Shown here: piece by piece, positions 21,844-30,366 of the stretch
Layout: every line of letters begins with the position of its first letter
Position numbering within the stretch: the stretch's first letter is position 1
The notes under the pieces: model-generated
The model's input: the letters and a program-made list of their open reading frames with translations, nothing else
Databases searched by the model: none
Told to the model about the DNA's origin: nothing
From: Lachnospiraceae bacterium
Lineage (GTDB): Bacteria; Bacillota; Clostridia; Lachnospirales; Lachnospiraceae
Assembly (NCBI GenBank): GCA_024691565.1
Contig: JAILNN010000122.1
Span: 1 to 50,008, forward strand
DNA length: 50,008 bases
Direction: 5' to 3'
Program-made: the position numbers and the translations under genes

Positions 21844-22911
21844 CTACTGCGGTTCAGATAAAAATGTTTGGAAGCAACATCCTTCTTCAGATACCATACA
21901 AGCACCCTGTGGTGTAAGCGGTGTACATACCTTTTTAAACAAAGGACACTCATGAGGTGTAATCTTACCAGTTAAAACCTTGTCACATGAACACCCCTTA
22001 TTAAGCTTAATATCCTCAGAAAGCCCTTCACTACCAGCATCAAAAAAGCTATATTCATCTTTGATTTTTAAACCAGAACCCTTGATTTCACCCATACCTC
22101 TCCATACCGCATCATATGGCTGTAAGTATTTTTTCATTAGATTTAGAGCTGTATCATTTCCCTCGTCCCTAACCACTGAGGTATAAAAATTCTTTAACGG
22201 AACAATATTTTTCTCTTTTAGTTTTTCCTTTTCACAAATCATCTTCGTGATACCATAGATTCCAATTACCAACTCAGATGGGTTAAAACCAGTAATTCCA
22301 AAAGGTATATTATATGTGCTGGCAAGCCCATAAAAAGCATTCTTTCCAGTAATTACACTTACATGACCAGGTGCAATAAATCCATCAATTTTTGCACCTG
22401 CCTGAATAAGGTATTCAATCGCCTCTGGCATTGTTTTTAGCGCCGTAAGAAGCTTCACATTTTTTATATCTTTAGAAATTAAACTTTCTAATAAAAGCGT
22501 ATAAACAGGAATTGTTGTTTCGAATCCAACAGCCGCAAAAACATAATTAATGTCAGGATTATCTTCAGCCATTTTAATGATATCCATTGGAGAATAAACC
22601 ATCTTTACATTAGCACCATTACCTTTTTCAAGGTTTAGACTCGATTTACTACCAGGAACTCTCATCAAATCGCCAAAGGTTACAATACACGTGTTTTCAG
22701 TTTTAGACAACTCAATAAGTCTGTCAATATAGGCAGACGGAGTCACACAAACCGGACATCCCGGTCCTGATATTAATTGTATCTTTGGGGATATAATACT
22801 TTTTAGACCAGATTTGGTAATGGCAGCCGTATGGCTGCCACATACCTCCATTATTCGAATAGATTCACCATCATAATTCTTTAAGAAATCAACTAAATCA
22901 TGGATATTCAT
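21844..22911 (-). CDS. hypD: Hydrogenase formation protein HypD
   Basis: ORF 355 aa; MEVCGSHTAAITKSGL, SGPGCPVCVTP, GFETTIP, C-terminal Cys-rich cluster. Confidence 0.96.
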   Translation of the reverse strand: MNIHDLVDFLKNYDGESIRIMEVCGSHTAAITKSGLKSIISPKIQLISGPGCPVCVTPSAYIDRLIELSKTENTCIVTFGDLMRVPGSKSSLNLEKGNGANVKMVYSPMDIIKMAEDNPDINYVFAAVGFETTIPVYTLLLESLISKDIKNVKLLTALKTMPEAIEYLIQAGAKIDGFIAPGHVSVITGKNAFYGLASTYNIPFGITGFNPSELVIGIYGITKMICEKEKLKEKNIVPLKNFYTSVVRDEGNDTALNLMKKYLQPYDAVWRGMGEIKGSGLKIKDEYSFFDAGSEGLSEDIKLNKGCSCDKVLTGKITPHECPLFKKVCTPLTPQGACMVSEEGCCFQTFLSEPQ

Positions 22912-23126
22912 ACGAAATCCTCTATTTCTTTAAATAGATTATTTAACTCTTCGGCTTCTGTTTGACTAACCACCTGAATAATACATCCAGCATGGACCAA
23001 AACACTATCGCCTTCTTTAACCTTAGTGAGGCCAGTAATTGCATTTACGAAATTACCACTGAAGTCAACCTTAGCAGTTCCATCATCATTGATTTTTCTG
23101 ACAATTCCAGGTAATGCAACACACAT
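22908..23126 (-). CDS. hypC: Hydrogenase assembly chaperone HypC
   Basis: ORF 72 aa; MCVALPGIV start with Cys2. Confidence 0.94.
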   Translation of the reverse strand: MCVALPGIVRKINDDGTAKVDFSGNFVNAITGLTKVKEGDSVLVHAGCIIQVVSQTEAEELNNLFKEIEDFV

Positions 23127-23135
23127 AAAATCCTC

Positions 23136-23798
23136 CTATCCGATTGAAAGACACTTCTTAGGACAATTGCTTACGCACATTCCACATCCAACACAGGTGT
23201 CCTCATCAACTTCCCATACCTTCTCAGCCCTGTTTACTGTAAGTGCATCTACAGGACAGTTTCTGGCACAGAGAGTACAAAATACACAATTATCAATATC
23301 GTTTCTTGGCACATTTGGATTAGTGCTTCCACTAGTCTCTGCCTTAGTATCTTCTGCCTTACTATCAGCAGCCTTTTCATCTGCCTTCTTATCTTCTGCT
23401 GCTGGAGCCTTAGGTGGCACCGGCTTCTTAACAGGTGGCTTAGGCATTGGTAAAGGTCCGCCTGGTCTCTCAATAACTGAATCAACCTTCTCAACTCCTG
23501 GCTCACAATAACCTGGAGCAATATGCAAACACTTCTTAGGACAAACCTCAGAACAGTAATTACACTGAATACAATCAAATCTGTTAATTGTCCATGTTCC
23601 TTTAGCCCTGTCAACCGTAATAGCCCTAGGAGGACAATTACGCATACACATTCCACAGAAAATACAATTCTCTATATCAATTTCAATGTGTCCCCTGCTT
23701 CTTTCAGGATACTCACGGGGTGTTGCCGGATAATTAAGTGTTTCCGGCTCTGAAAATAAATTTTTTAATACTGTTTTTGAAAAAGTAAGTAAAGCCAT
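23136..23798 (-). CDS. echF: Ech hydrogenase polyferredoxin-type subunit (EchF-like) with two di-[4Fe-4S] modules joined by a Pro/Ala/Lys linker
   Basis: ORF 220 aa; four CxxCxxCxxxC(P) motifs in two pairs: NCIFCGMCMRNCP / DCIQCNYCSEVCP and NCVFCTLCARNCP / TCVGCGMCVSNCP. Confidence 0.88.
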   Translation of the reverse strand: MALLTFSKTVLKNLFSEPETLNYPATPREYPERSRGHIEIDIENCIFCGMCMRNCPPRAITVDRAKGTWTINRFDCIQCNYCSEVCPKKCLHIAPGYCEPGVEKVDSVIERPGGPLPMPKPPVKKPVPPKAPAAEDKKADEKAADSKAEDTKAETSGSTNPNVPRNDIDNCVFCTLCARNCPVDALTVNRAEKVWEVDEDTCVGCGMCVSNCPKKCLSIG

Positions 23799-23830
23799 AG
23801 TTATTCCCCTTTTCCTCTATATATGTTTAA

Positions 23831-24913
23831 TTAACGTTCCGTACAACTAATACAAGGGTCAATTGTAAGCACCAAAAGAGGTATATCAGCAAATGGTGCA
23901 CCCTTAAGCGTATGAACCAGAGGAGCAAGATTTGCGAAGGTAGGAGTTCTAACTCTGAATCTATCAAGAATCTTCTTTCCACTTCCTTCAACATAATAGA
24001 ACGCCTCACCTCTAGGCTGTTCAACTCTCATAAGATACTCTCCATTTGGATTTCCCTTAGGCTTAACGCTAAGTTCTTCTCCCTCAGGCATTTTAGCAAA
24101 AGCCTGTCTAACAATATTAATTGACTGGAAAAGCTCACCAATACGAACCTGACAACGAGCATATCCATCACAATCATTACTTGTAATAACATCGAAATCA
24201 ATATTATCATAAGCCGCATAACCAGTCTTACGCATATCAACTTCAATACCACTAGCTCTCATCATAGGTCCACAAGCACCAAGTGCAATAGCATCTTCCT
24301 TAGAAAGAATACCACTTCCGCATAAACGACTCTTAACTGTATAGTCATTTAAAAATGTATTAGCAACTGGCTTAAGTTCCTTTTCAATCTTGTCAACTGC
24401 ATCAAGCATAGCCTTCTGCATATCTGGAGTAATATCCTTTAAAACTCCACCTACTCTGTTAACAGATGAAATAAGTCTTCCTCCAGTTGTAAGCTCAACC
24501 ATATCAAGAACCTTCTCACGAATTCTCCAAGCCTCATTGAAAAGAGCCTCAAAACCAAATCCATCAGCAAGAAGTCCAAGCCAAAGCAAGTGACTGTGAA
24601 GTCTTGAAAATTCACACCAAACAGTACGAAGATATTTAGCTCTATCAGGAATCTCAACTTCCATCAAATGCTCAACAGCTTCACAATATCCCATACCATG
24701 CATGAAAGAACAAATTCCACAAACTCTTTCAGCAACATAAACCATTTCATTAAAATCCTTCTTTTCAACAAGAGACTCAAGACCTCTGTGAATAAAGCCA
24801 ATTGAAGGGATAGCATCAACTACTGTCTCATCTTCAAGCACGAGATCTAAGTGAATAGGTTCTGGAAGAACCGGATGCTGTGGTCCAAAAGGAATTATAG
24901 TTTTCTTTGACAT
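23831..24913 (-). CDS. echE: Ech [NiFe]-hydrogenase large subunit
   Basis: ORF 360 aa; N-terminal RVCGICSFMHG and C-terminal DPCISCTER nickel-ligand motifs; homologous to NuoD/complex I 49 kDa. Confidence 0.94.
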   Translation of the reverse strand: MSKKTIIPFGPQHPVLPEPIHLDLVLEDETVVDAIPSIGFIHRGLESLVEKKDFNEMVYVAERVCGICSFMHGMGYCEAVEHLMEVEIPDRAKYLRTVWCEFSRLHSHLLWLGLLADGFGFEALFNEAWRIREKVLDMVELTTGGRLISSVNRVGGVLKDITPDMQKAMLDAVDKIEKELKPVANTFLNDYTVKSRLCGSGILSKEDAIALGACGPMMRASGIEVDMRKTGYAAYDNIDFDVITSNDCDGYARCQVRIGELFQSINIVRQAFAKMPEGEELSVKPKGNPNGEYLMRVEQPRGEAFYYVEGSGKKILDRFRVRTPTFANLAPLVHTLKGAPFADIPLLVLTIDPCISCTER

Positions 24914-24914
24914 C

Positions 24915-25271
24915 CTATTTATCTCCCTTCTTTAAAAATGGTGTTTCTTTTGCAATTCTATAGAACTTATTGTTGTAGTCAGTAACAATACCCATAATCT
25001 TTACACCAAAAAGCTCTTTCATTTCATTTTCATAAGTAAATGCAGGGAAGAAAATTCTAGAAATGCTAGGAACTTCTTCATCCAAGCCAACAAACAACTT
25101 ATATGTTGTCATCTCATAACCATCTGAAAATGTATATAACAATTCATACTTATCATTTACATAACTTGCACATGCCTGTGAAAGTCTATGATTCTTATCC
25201 CTCTCTTCAGAGGCAACAATGACAAGCTGATCTGTTGTAATTTCTACGATATTTCTGCCATAGTCTTCCAT
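24915..25271 (-). CDS. echD: Ech hydrogenase subunit D (NuoC-like)
   Basis: ORF 118 aa, position in operon, NuoC-like ...FPAFTYENEMKELFGVKIMG. Confidence 0.85.
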   Translation of the reverse strand: MEDYGRNIVEITTDQLVIVASEERDKNHRLSQACASYVNDKYELLYTFSDGYEMTTYKLFVGLDEEVPSISRIFFPAFTYENEMKELFGVKIMGIVTDYNNKFYRIAKETPFLKKGDK

Positions 25272-25319
25272 AAAACTAATCCTTTCTATATAAGCATTAA
25301 TCTACATCAGATATTAGAA

Positions 25320-25790
25320 TTAATCCTCATCTAATGCTGGGTCTTCAGGAAGTCCTCTTCCCTCTTTAACCATCTTTTCATGCTTCTCCTGGTAAAGTGA
25401 AAGTGCCTTAACAACACCATCAATAATTGATTCAGGTCTTGCAGCACAACCAGGAACATAAACATCAACAGGAATAACCTGATCCACACCACCAAGAATG
25501 TTATAGCACTCCTTAAAAATACCTCCTGTACAAGCGCAGGTACCAATTGCAAGAACAACCTTTGGTTCAGGAATCTGGTCATAAATCTGTTTTACAACAT
25601 CTTTATTCTGATCATTAACACCACCAGTTACACAGAAAATATCTGCATGCATAGGATTACCAGTATTAATAATACCAAATCTTTCAACATCAAACCTTGG
25701 CATTGTACAAGCAAGCACTTCGATATCACAACCATTACAACTTGATGCATCATAATGAATCAACCAAGGCGATTTATGAAAACTCTTCAT
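25320..25790 (-). CDS. echC: Ech hydrogenase small subunit (NuoB-like)
   Basis: ORF 156 aa; SCNGCDIEVLA, GTCACTGGIF, VPGCAARPE Fe-S ligands. Confidence 0.93.
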   Translation of the reverse strand: MKSFHKSPWLIHYDASSCNGCDIEVLACTMPRFDVERFGIINTGNPMHADIFCVTGGVNDQNKDVVKQIYDQIPEPKVVLAIGTCACTGGIFKECYNILGGVDQVIPVDVYVPGCAARPESIIDGVVKALSLYQEKHEKMVKEGRGLPEDPALDED

Positions 25791-25916
25791 ACCCTTTTCC
25801 TTTCTAGCTAAGTCAAAGCTAAATATGAAAATATAAAATCATTTGCCAACGTAACATAAAATAAACAAATACATATATTTATTTTTAAATATATTAATCA
25901 AACTATCATCTATTAT

Positions 25917-26828
25917 TTACTGAAAGAACTTCATAAAAGAAGAAACATTTTCTAATAAAAATAGGTTAATTCCACCAAATACGATGATTACACCCCAGGT
26001 AATCTTAAACATCAAATCCCACTTAACTCTGGCACTTGTGTTATCGATAAGAATTTCTAAGAAATAAACAAAGATAACAACAAGGGCAGCAACTAAATAA
26101 CTGATAGGATTAGAGTTTACAATAAATAATCCAACAACTGCTAAAAGCATAACCTCTTCATACCATTCAGCAATTTCTGTGATTGCGTAGGCACCACCTG
26201 AAAATTCAGCTGTAATACCCTTAACAACCTCCTGGTGTGCATGATGTGATGTACTTAAATCGAATGGAGACTTTCTGAATTTGATTGTTAAAATAAATAC
26301 AAATCCAATGAAGAATCCAGGTAAGTACATGATAGCTGATACATTAGAGTGGATTAAGTCTGAAACAAGGAAACTCTTCTCAATTCCTGTTTTAGCCATT
26401 CCACTAGCTAAATAAAAACCAACAGCTGTAAGAAGCTCCATAGGTTCACAGCACATCATCTGCATAAGCTCTCTCATCGTACCAACTCCAGTATAAGGAG
26501 TATGTGTTGATGAAGCAGCCATAACCATGAACATAGCTGCAGTTGATAAACTAAAGAATACCATCAAAAGGTCGCTTCCAATAAAGAACATAGAACCTGC
26601 AAAAACAACGAAGAAAAGATGTGCAAGCAATAAGAAAAGCTGTTGCTTATTAACACTTAAGAATTCCTTGTTGAAAAGTTTTGCAACATCCATAAAAGGC
26701 TGTGTAATAGGAGGTCCTACTCTACGTTGCATACGAGCTGAAATTTTTCTATCAATTCCTTCAAGCAATCCTCCAATGAAAGGTGCAAGAACGATAAATC
26801 CAATAATAATAATCATACTACGTATCAT
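25917..26828 (-). CDS. echB: Ech hydrogenase membrane subunit B (NuoH-like)
   Basis: ORF 303 aa; GLLEGIDRKISARMQRRVGPPITQPFMDVAKL (NuoH signature). Confidence 0.93.
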   Translation of the reverse strand: MIRSMIIIIGFIVLAPFIGGLLEGIDRKISARMQRRVGPPITQPFMDVAKLFNKEFLSVNKQQLFLLLAHLFFVVFAGSMFFIGSDLLMVFFSLSTAAMFMVMAASSTHTPYTGVGTMRELMQMMCCEPMELLTAVGFYLASGMAKTGIEKSFLVSDLIHSNVSAIMYLPGFFIGFVFILTIKFRKSPFDLSTSHHAHQEVVKGITAEFSGGAYAITEIAEWYEEVMLLAVVGLFIVNSNPISYLVAALVVIFVYFLEILIDNTSARVKWDLMFKITWGVIIVFGGINLFLLENVSSFMKFFQ

Positions 26829-28813
26829 ATCACACCTCCACCTATAAGATTACCGATAACCGTACATAGCATCGCACAAATAAATACTAGTCCAATTATC
26901 ACTGATGGAGTAAAGAGTTTCTTTTCTCCAAACATATTTTCAAGATACCAGTTAGATACATGTAATTCTTTTTCTTCACCAAACGCATCAACAAAGTGCT
27001 TATTATCACCAACATTGATACCATTCATATAACCAGTAACCTTCTTACTATCAACACCCTTACTCATAAGGTATGTAATAAATGGCACAACAAATACAGC
27101 AAGAACCATGAAAAGCATCATTCTAAGATTAGAATTTGACATGGCAGTTGCCCCCTCAACAGAATCAGAAACAATTGTTGAGATAACATATTTGTTAACA
27201 ATCTTATCTGAAATAATAATCATTCCAAGCACAGATGCAAGAGCCATAGCTGCATGACAGAACATCGAGATATACTCTCCCTTTTCTGTCACATCTTTCT
27301 GGGATTGTTCTTGTGGTCCAAGAATCTTAGACATCCACTTTGTCCAATAGAACATTGTTGAAGCACTACCAAAGCAGATAAAGATAACAAGAAGTGCGTT
27401 TGAAGAATCAACAACAGTCTTAAGTGCAGCCCATTTCGAAATAAGCATTCCAAAAGGAGCAAGATACATTCCAGACATACCAATTAAAAGGATAAGACCA
27501 AGTTTTGGAAGTCTCTTCATAAGACCTTGCATGTCTTCAATATCTCTGCTACCTGTTGTATTTTCAATAGCACCAACAGCCTGGAAGCACATAGATTTTG
27601 AAATCGCATGGAAAATCATCAAAAAGATAGCTGCCCATCTTGAGCTTTCAGTTCCTACACCACAACACATAACCATAAGACCAAGGTTTGAAATTGTTGA
27701 ATACGCAAGAACCTTCTTTCCATCGCTCTGTGAAATAGCAAGGAATGAAGCCGCAAAGAAGGTGAAGCCACCTACCATATAAACCATTTTTCCTGTATAT
27801 GTTCCATATAAATATGGGGAAATTCTGATTAAAAGATAAACTCCCGCCTTAACCATTGTTGCACTATGAAGAAGTGCTGATGAAGGTGTAGGCGCAACCA
27901 TCGCTCCAAGTAACCACTTAGAGAATGGAAACTGTGCTGTCTTTGAAATTGCTGCAAATGCAAGCATTGCAAGACAAACACTCTGTAAAAGAGCTAATTG
28001 AATATAGTCTCCCTGTCCACCCTTGAAATTAGCGACATTAAGAGAAATAATATCAAAAAGATCAAACGTTGAGAACTTATAAGCTCCAATAAGAATAACA
28101 ACAGCGAATCCAAGACCACCAACTAAATTCATCCATAAAGCTCTGAAAGAATTTGTGATTGCCTCGTCTGTTCTTGTATATCCAATAAGAAGAAATGAAC
28201 AAACACTGGTTACTTCCCAGAAGCACTCTAACCACATAACATTCTGAGTTGTTACCAACCCAAACATTGCAGCATAGAAAACAAATACCATAGAAAGGAA
28301 GAATCTTCTTCTATCCTTGTATTCCTTGTGGTGAACATGATATCCTCTCAAGTATCCAACTGCATAGATACCGATTAAACATCCCACGAATCCAATAATG
28401 AGAATCATTATCATAGTTAAATTATCGAATCTGATTGAAGCCTTTTCTTCAACTTCAGGACCCATAAATTCAACCCAAAGAACGATTCCTGTTTGAACAA
28501 TACTGAAAATACTAATCCAATACTTACGCCATTTGAAAGACAAATATACTATAACAATCATTAGTATAACGTCTCCGGCGATAGTAGCCATGTTAAAAAC
28601 CTCATTATAAGGCAATTCAAATGTTATAGGCTCAAGCTTAGAGAACATTGATGAAGCAACTGCGTATTTATAGACTGTAGCCACAACCAATCCCATAATT
28701 ACGACGCCACCAACGTAAACAACATATCCTCTGACCTTGTCATTTGAAATACAGGCAATTATGCCGGCAAATATAAGCGGCACACATATTAGACATGCTA
28801 CCATACTAGCCAT
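26825..28813 (-). CDS. echA: Ech hydrogenase membrane subunit A (NuoL-like proton/ion-pumping subunit)
   Basis: ORF 669 aa; KWLLGAMVAPTPSSALLHSATMVKAGVYLL. Start MASMVACL at 28813 better placed to RBS than 28834. Confidence 0.92.
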   Translation of the reverse strand: MASMVACLICVPLIFAGIIACISNDKVRGYVVYVGGVVIMGLVVATVYKYAVASSMFSKLEPITFELPYNEVFNMATIAGDVILMIVIVYLSFKWRKYWISIFSIVQTGIVLWVEFMGPEVEEKASIRFDNLTMIMILIIGFVGCLIGIYAVGYLRGYHVHHKEYKDRRRFFLSMVFVFYAAMFGLVTTQNVMWLECFWEVTSVCSFLLIGYTRTDEAITNSFRALWMNLVGGLGFAVVILIGAYKFSTFDLFDIISLNVANFKGGQGDYIQLALLQSVCLAMLAFAAISKTAQFPFSKWLLGAMVAPTPSSALLHSATMVKAGVYLLIRISPYLYGTYTGKMVYMVGGFTFFAASFLAISQSDGKKVLAYSTISNLGLMVMCCGVGTESSRWAAIFLMIFHAISKSMCFQAVGAIENTTGSRDIEDMQGLMKRLPKLGLILLIGMSGMYLAPFGMLISKWAALKTVVDSSNALLVIFICFGSASTMFYWTKWMSKILGPQEQSQKDVTEKGEYISMFCHAAMALASVLGMIIISDKIVNKYVISTIVSDSVEGATAMSNSNLRMMLFMVLAVFVVPFITYLMSKGVDSKKVTGYMNGINVGDNKHFVDAFGEEKELHVSNWYLENMFGEKKLFTPSVIIGLVFICAMLCTVIGNLIGGGVI

Positions 28814-28855
28814 AGGTAAATTCCTCTCTTTCATAGTCGTTTAAGTAACTAACTC

Positions 28856-28884
28856 ATTATATTATCAATGGAGAAAAATGTCAA
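28856..28884 (-). promoter_or_regulatory. Perfect-consensus sigma-A promoter TTGACA-N17-TATAAT upstream of echA
   Basis: -35 TTGACA at 28879-28884, -10 TATAAT at 28856-28861 (minus strand), spacer 28862-28878 = 17 nt. Confidence 0.85.
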
Positions 28885-29336
28885 AGTAATTCGATTACAT
28901 CAACAAATAAATTCCCTTCAACTGTCTGCACTGGAAGCGAGCTCATTTCCATCCCTAAAAACATATCACATTCGTCTCCTTTCATATAAGACGGAACGGT
29001 TACATCTTCAGTTAATCCATTGACATAAAGCATGGTAGAAAAGTTCCCACCAATCATGTTGCCAAGTTCGCAAAGTGCACTTTCTCCAATATAATCAATT
29101 TCCTGAACATCTCTCATCATCATCTTCGAAATAACTTTGAGAGCCATATCATTATTCATTCTTATGCAGAGACCTCTTTTAATATCTCCAAATAATTCCA
29201 GTTTAACAATAATGTCATCACTTGAATAATCACATATTCCATCAACGCTATCAAGTGTGTTCACTTCTAAATAACACATATCGTGGATTACCTTAGTAAC
29301 AACAATACTGATTAATCTAATAATCTCTTGCCTCAT
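28881..29336 (-). CDS. CheX/CheC-like domain protein
   Basis: ORF 151 aa; ESALCELGNMIGGNFSTML resembles the CheX/CheC phosphatase E-x2-N motif. Confidence 0.75.
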   Translation of the reverse strand: MRQEIIRLISIVVTKVIHDMCYLEVNTLDSVDGICDYSSDDIIVKLELFGDIKRGLCIRMNNDMALKVISKMMMRDVQEIDYIGESALCELGNMIGGNFSTMLYVNGLTEDVTVPSYMKGDECDMFLGMEMSSLPVQTVEGNLFVDVIELL

Positions 29337-29349
29337 AAAAAACCCTCAA

Positions 29350-30366
29350 TTATACATCACCTGAAACAATGTTAAAATCAGACCAAAATTCGTCGTTTAA
29401 CATAACCTCTACATCCTTTGACCATTCACCATAAGCTTTTTTAAAGCTCTCCTCTTTTAATTCTTCAGCCATCTGATTCTTTCTCTCAGCCGAAAGGTCT
29501 TCATCATAATTATTAGAGCACCTAATCAAATAAAAACCTGTATCATCTTCAATAATTTGACTAATTTCACCTTTTTTAAGGTCCATAGCCGCATTAACAA
29601 CTCCCTCGCTAAGTCCACTATATCCCTTATAAATACTAGCCTTAACATCTGCAGAATCAGAACTCATACGAGCTAATTGAAGGAAGTCAAATCCCTTATC
29701 AATCTTCTTTTTATAGCCCTGCATCTTTTTATATGCGGCATCCTCATCAGCATCAGATAAATCAATTGCTGTACCATTTTTGTCAGTATCATGAGTCATA
29801 ACCTTAATATACTCAATATTCGCAACTCTTACATCATCCTCAGAAATATCCTCACCAACTCCATCAGTAACACTTAAATAGAGTTTTTGAGCGAGTAAAT
29901 TTTCTTCCATGATTTCCTGAATCTTTTGAACACCTATTGAATATTTTTCTTTGTCCTCAGTAGAAATGCTAGCATTAAGTTCATCAGCCTTCTCATACAT
30001 CTCTTCTCTTTCGTCATCAGTAAGGGCGATGTTCTGAGACTTCGCTTCCTTAGAAATAATATTCATTTCAACAATATAATCAGAAAGTGATGAGCTAACC
30101 TCCTGCTGTAAAGACCCGCTCTCAGGAATCTCATACTGCCATAATTCATCTCCAAAAAACGAATATTTATTTTTTAGATAGTATTCATAAAATGCGATAT
30201 CAGAGTATCTAATCTTATCATCATCCACATACATCACAACAGATGAATCATCAAAAACAACACTTTCCTTTTTTTCATCCCCCTCACTACTCGACTCTTT
30301 ATTTGAACAAGCACAGAGCCCAGTAAGCGCAACGGACAATCCCAAAATTAACGCTATTTTTTTCAC
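29350..30366 (-). CDS. Peptidyl-prolyl isomerase lipoprotein (PrsA/SurA-like, PPIC domain)
   Basis: ORF 338 aa; lipobox ALTGLCAC, SurA-like N-region, PPIC-type segment SADVKASIYKGYSGLSEGVVNAAMDLKKGEISQIIEDDTGFYLIR. Confidence 0.85.
   Translation of the reverse strand: MKKIALILGLSVALTGLCACSNKESSSEGDEKKESVVFDDSSVVMYVDDDKIRYSDIAFYEYYLKNKYSFFGDELWQYEIPESGSLQQEVSSSLSDYIVEMNIISKEAKSQNIALTDDEREEMYEKADELNASISTEDKEKYSIGVQKIQEIMEENLLAQKLYLSVTDGVGEDISEDDVRVANIEYIKVMTHDTDKNGTAIDLSDADEDAAYKKMQGYKKKIDKGFDFLQLARMSSDSADVKASIYKGYSGLSEGVVNAAMDLKKGEISQIIEDDTGFYLIRCSNNYDEDLSAERKNQMAEELKEESFKKAYGEWSKDVEVMLNDEFWSDFNIVSGDV

Noticed and set aside
23026-23511. 161-aa plus-strand ORF over hypC/echF
   Set aside because: Antisense to two confidently identified genes; Ser/Ala/Leu-rich composition mirrors the coding strand.
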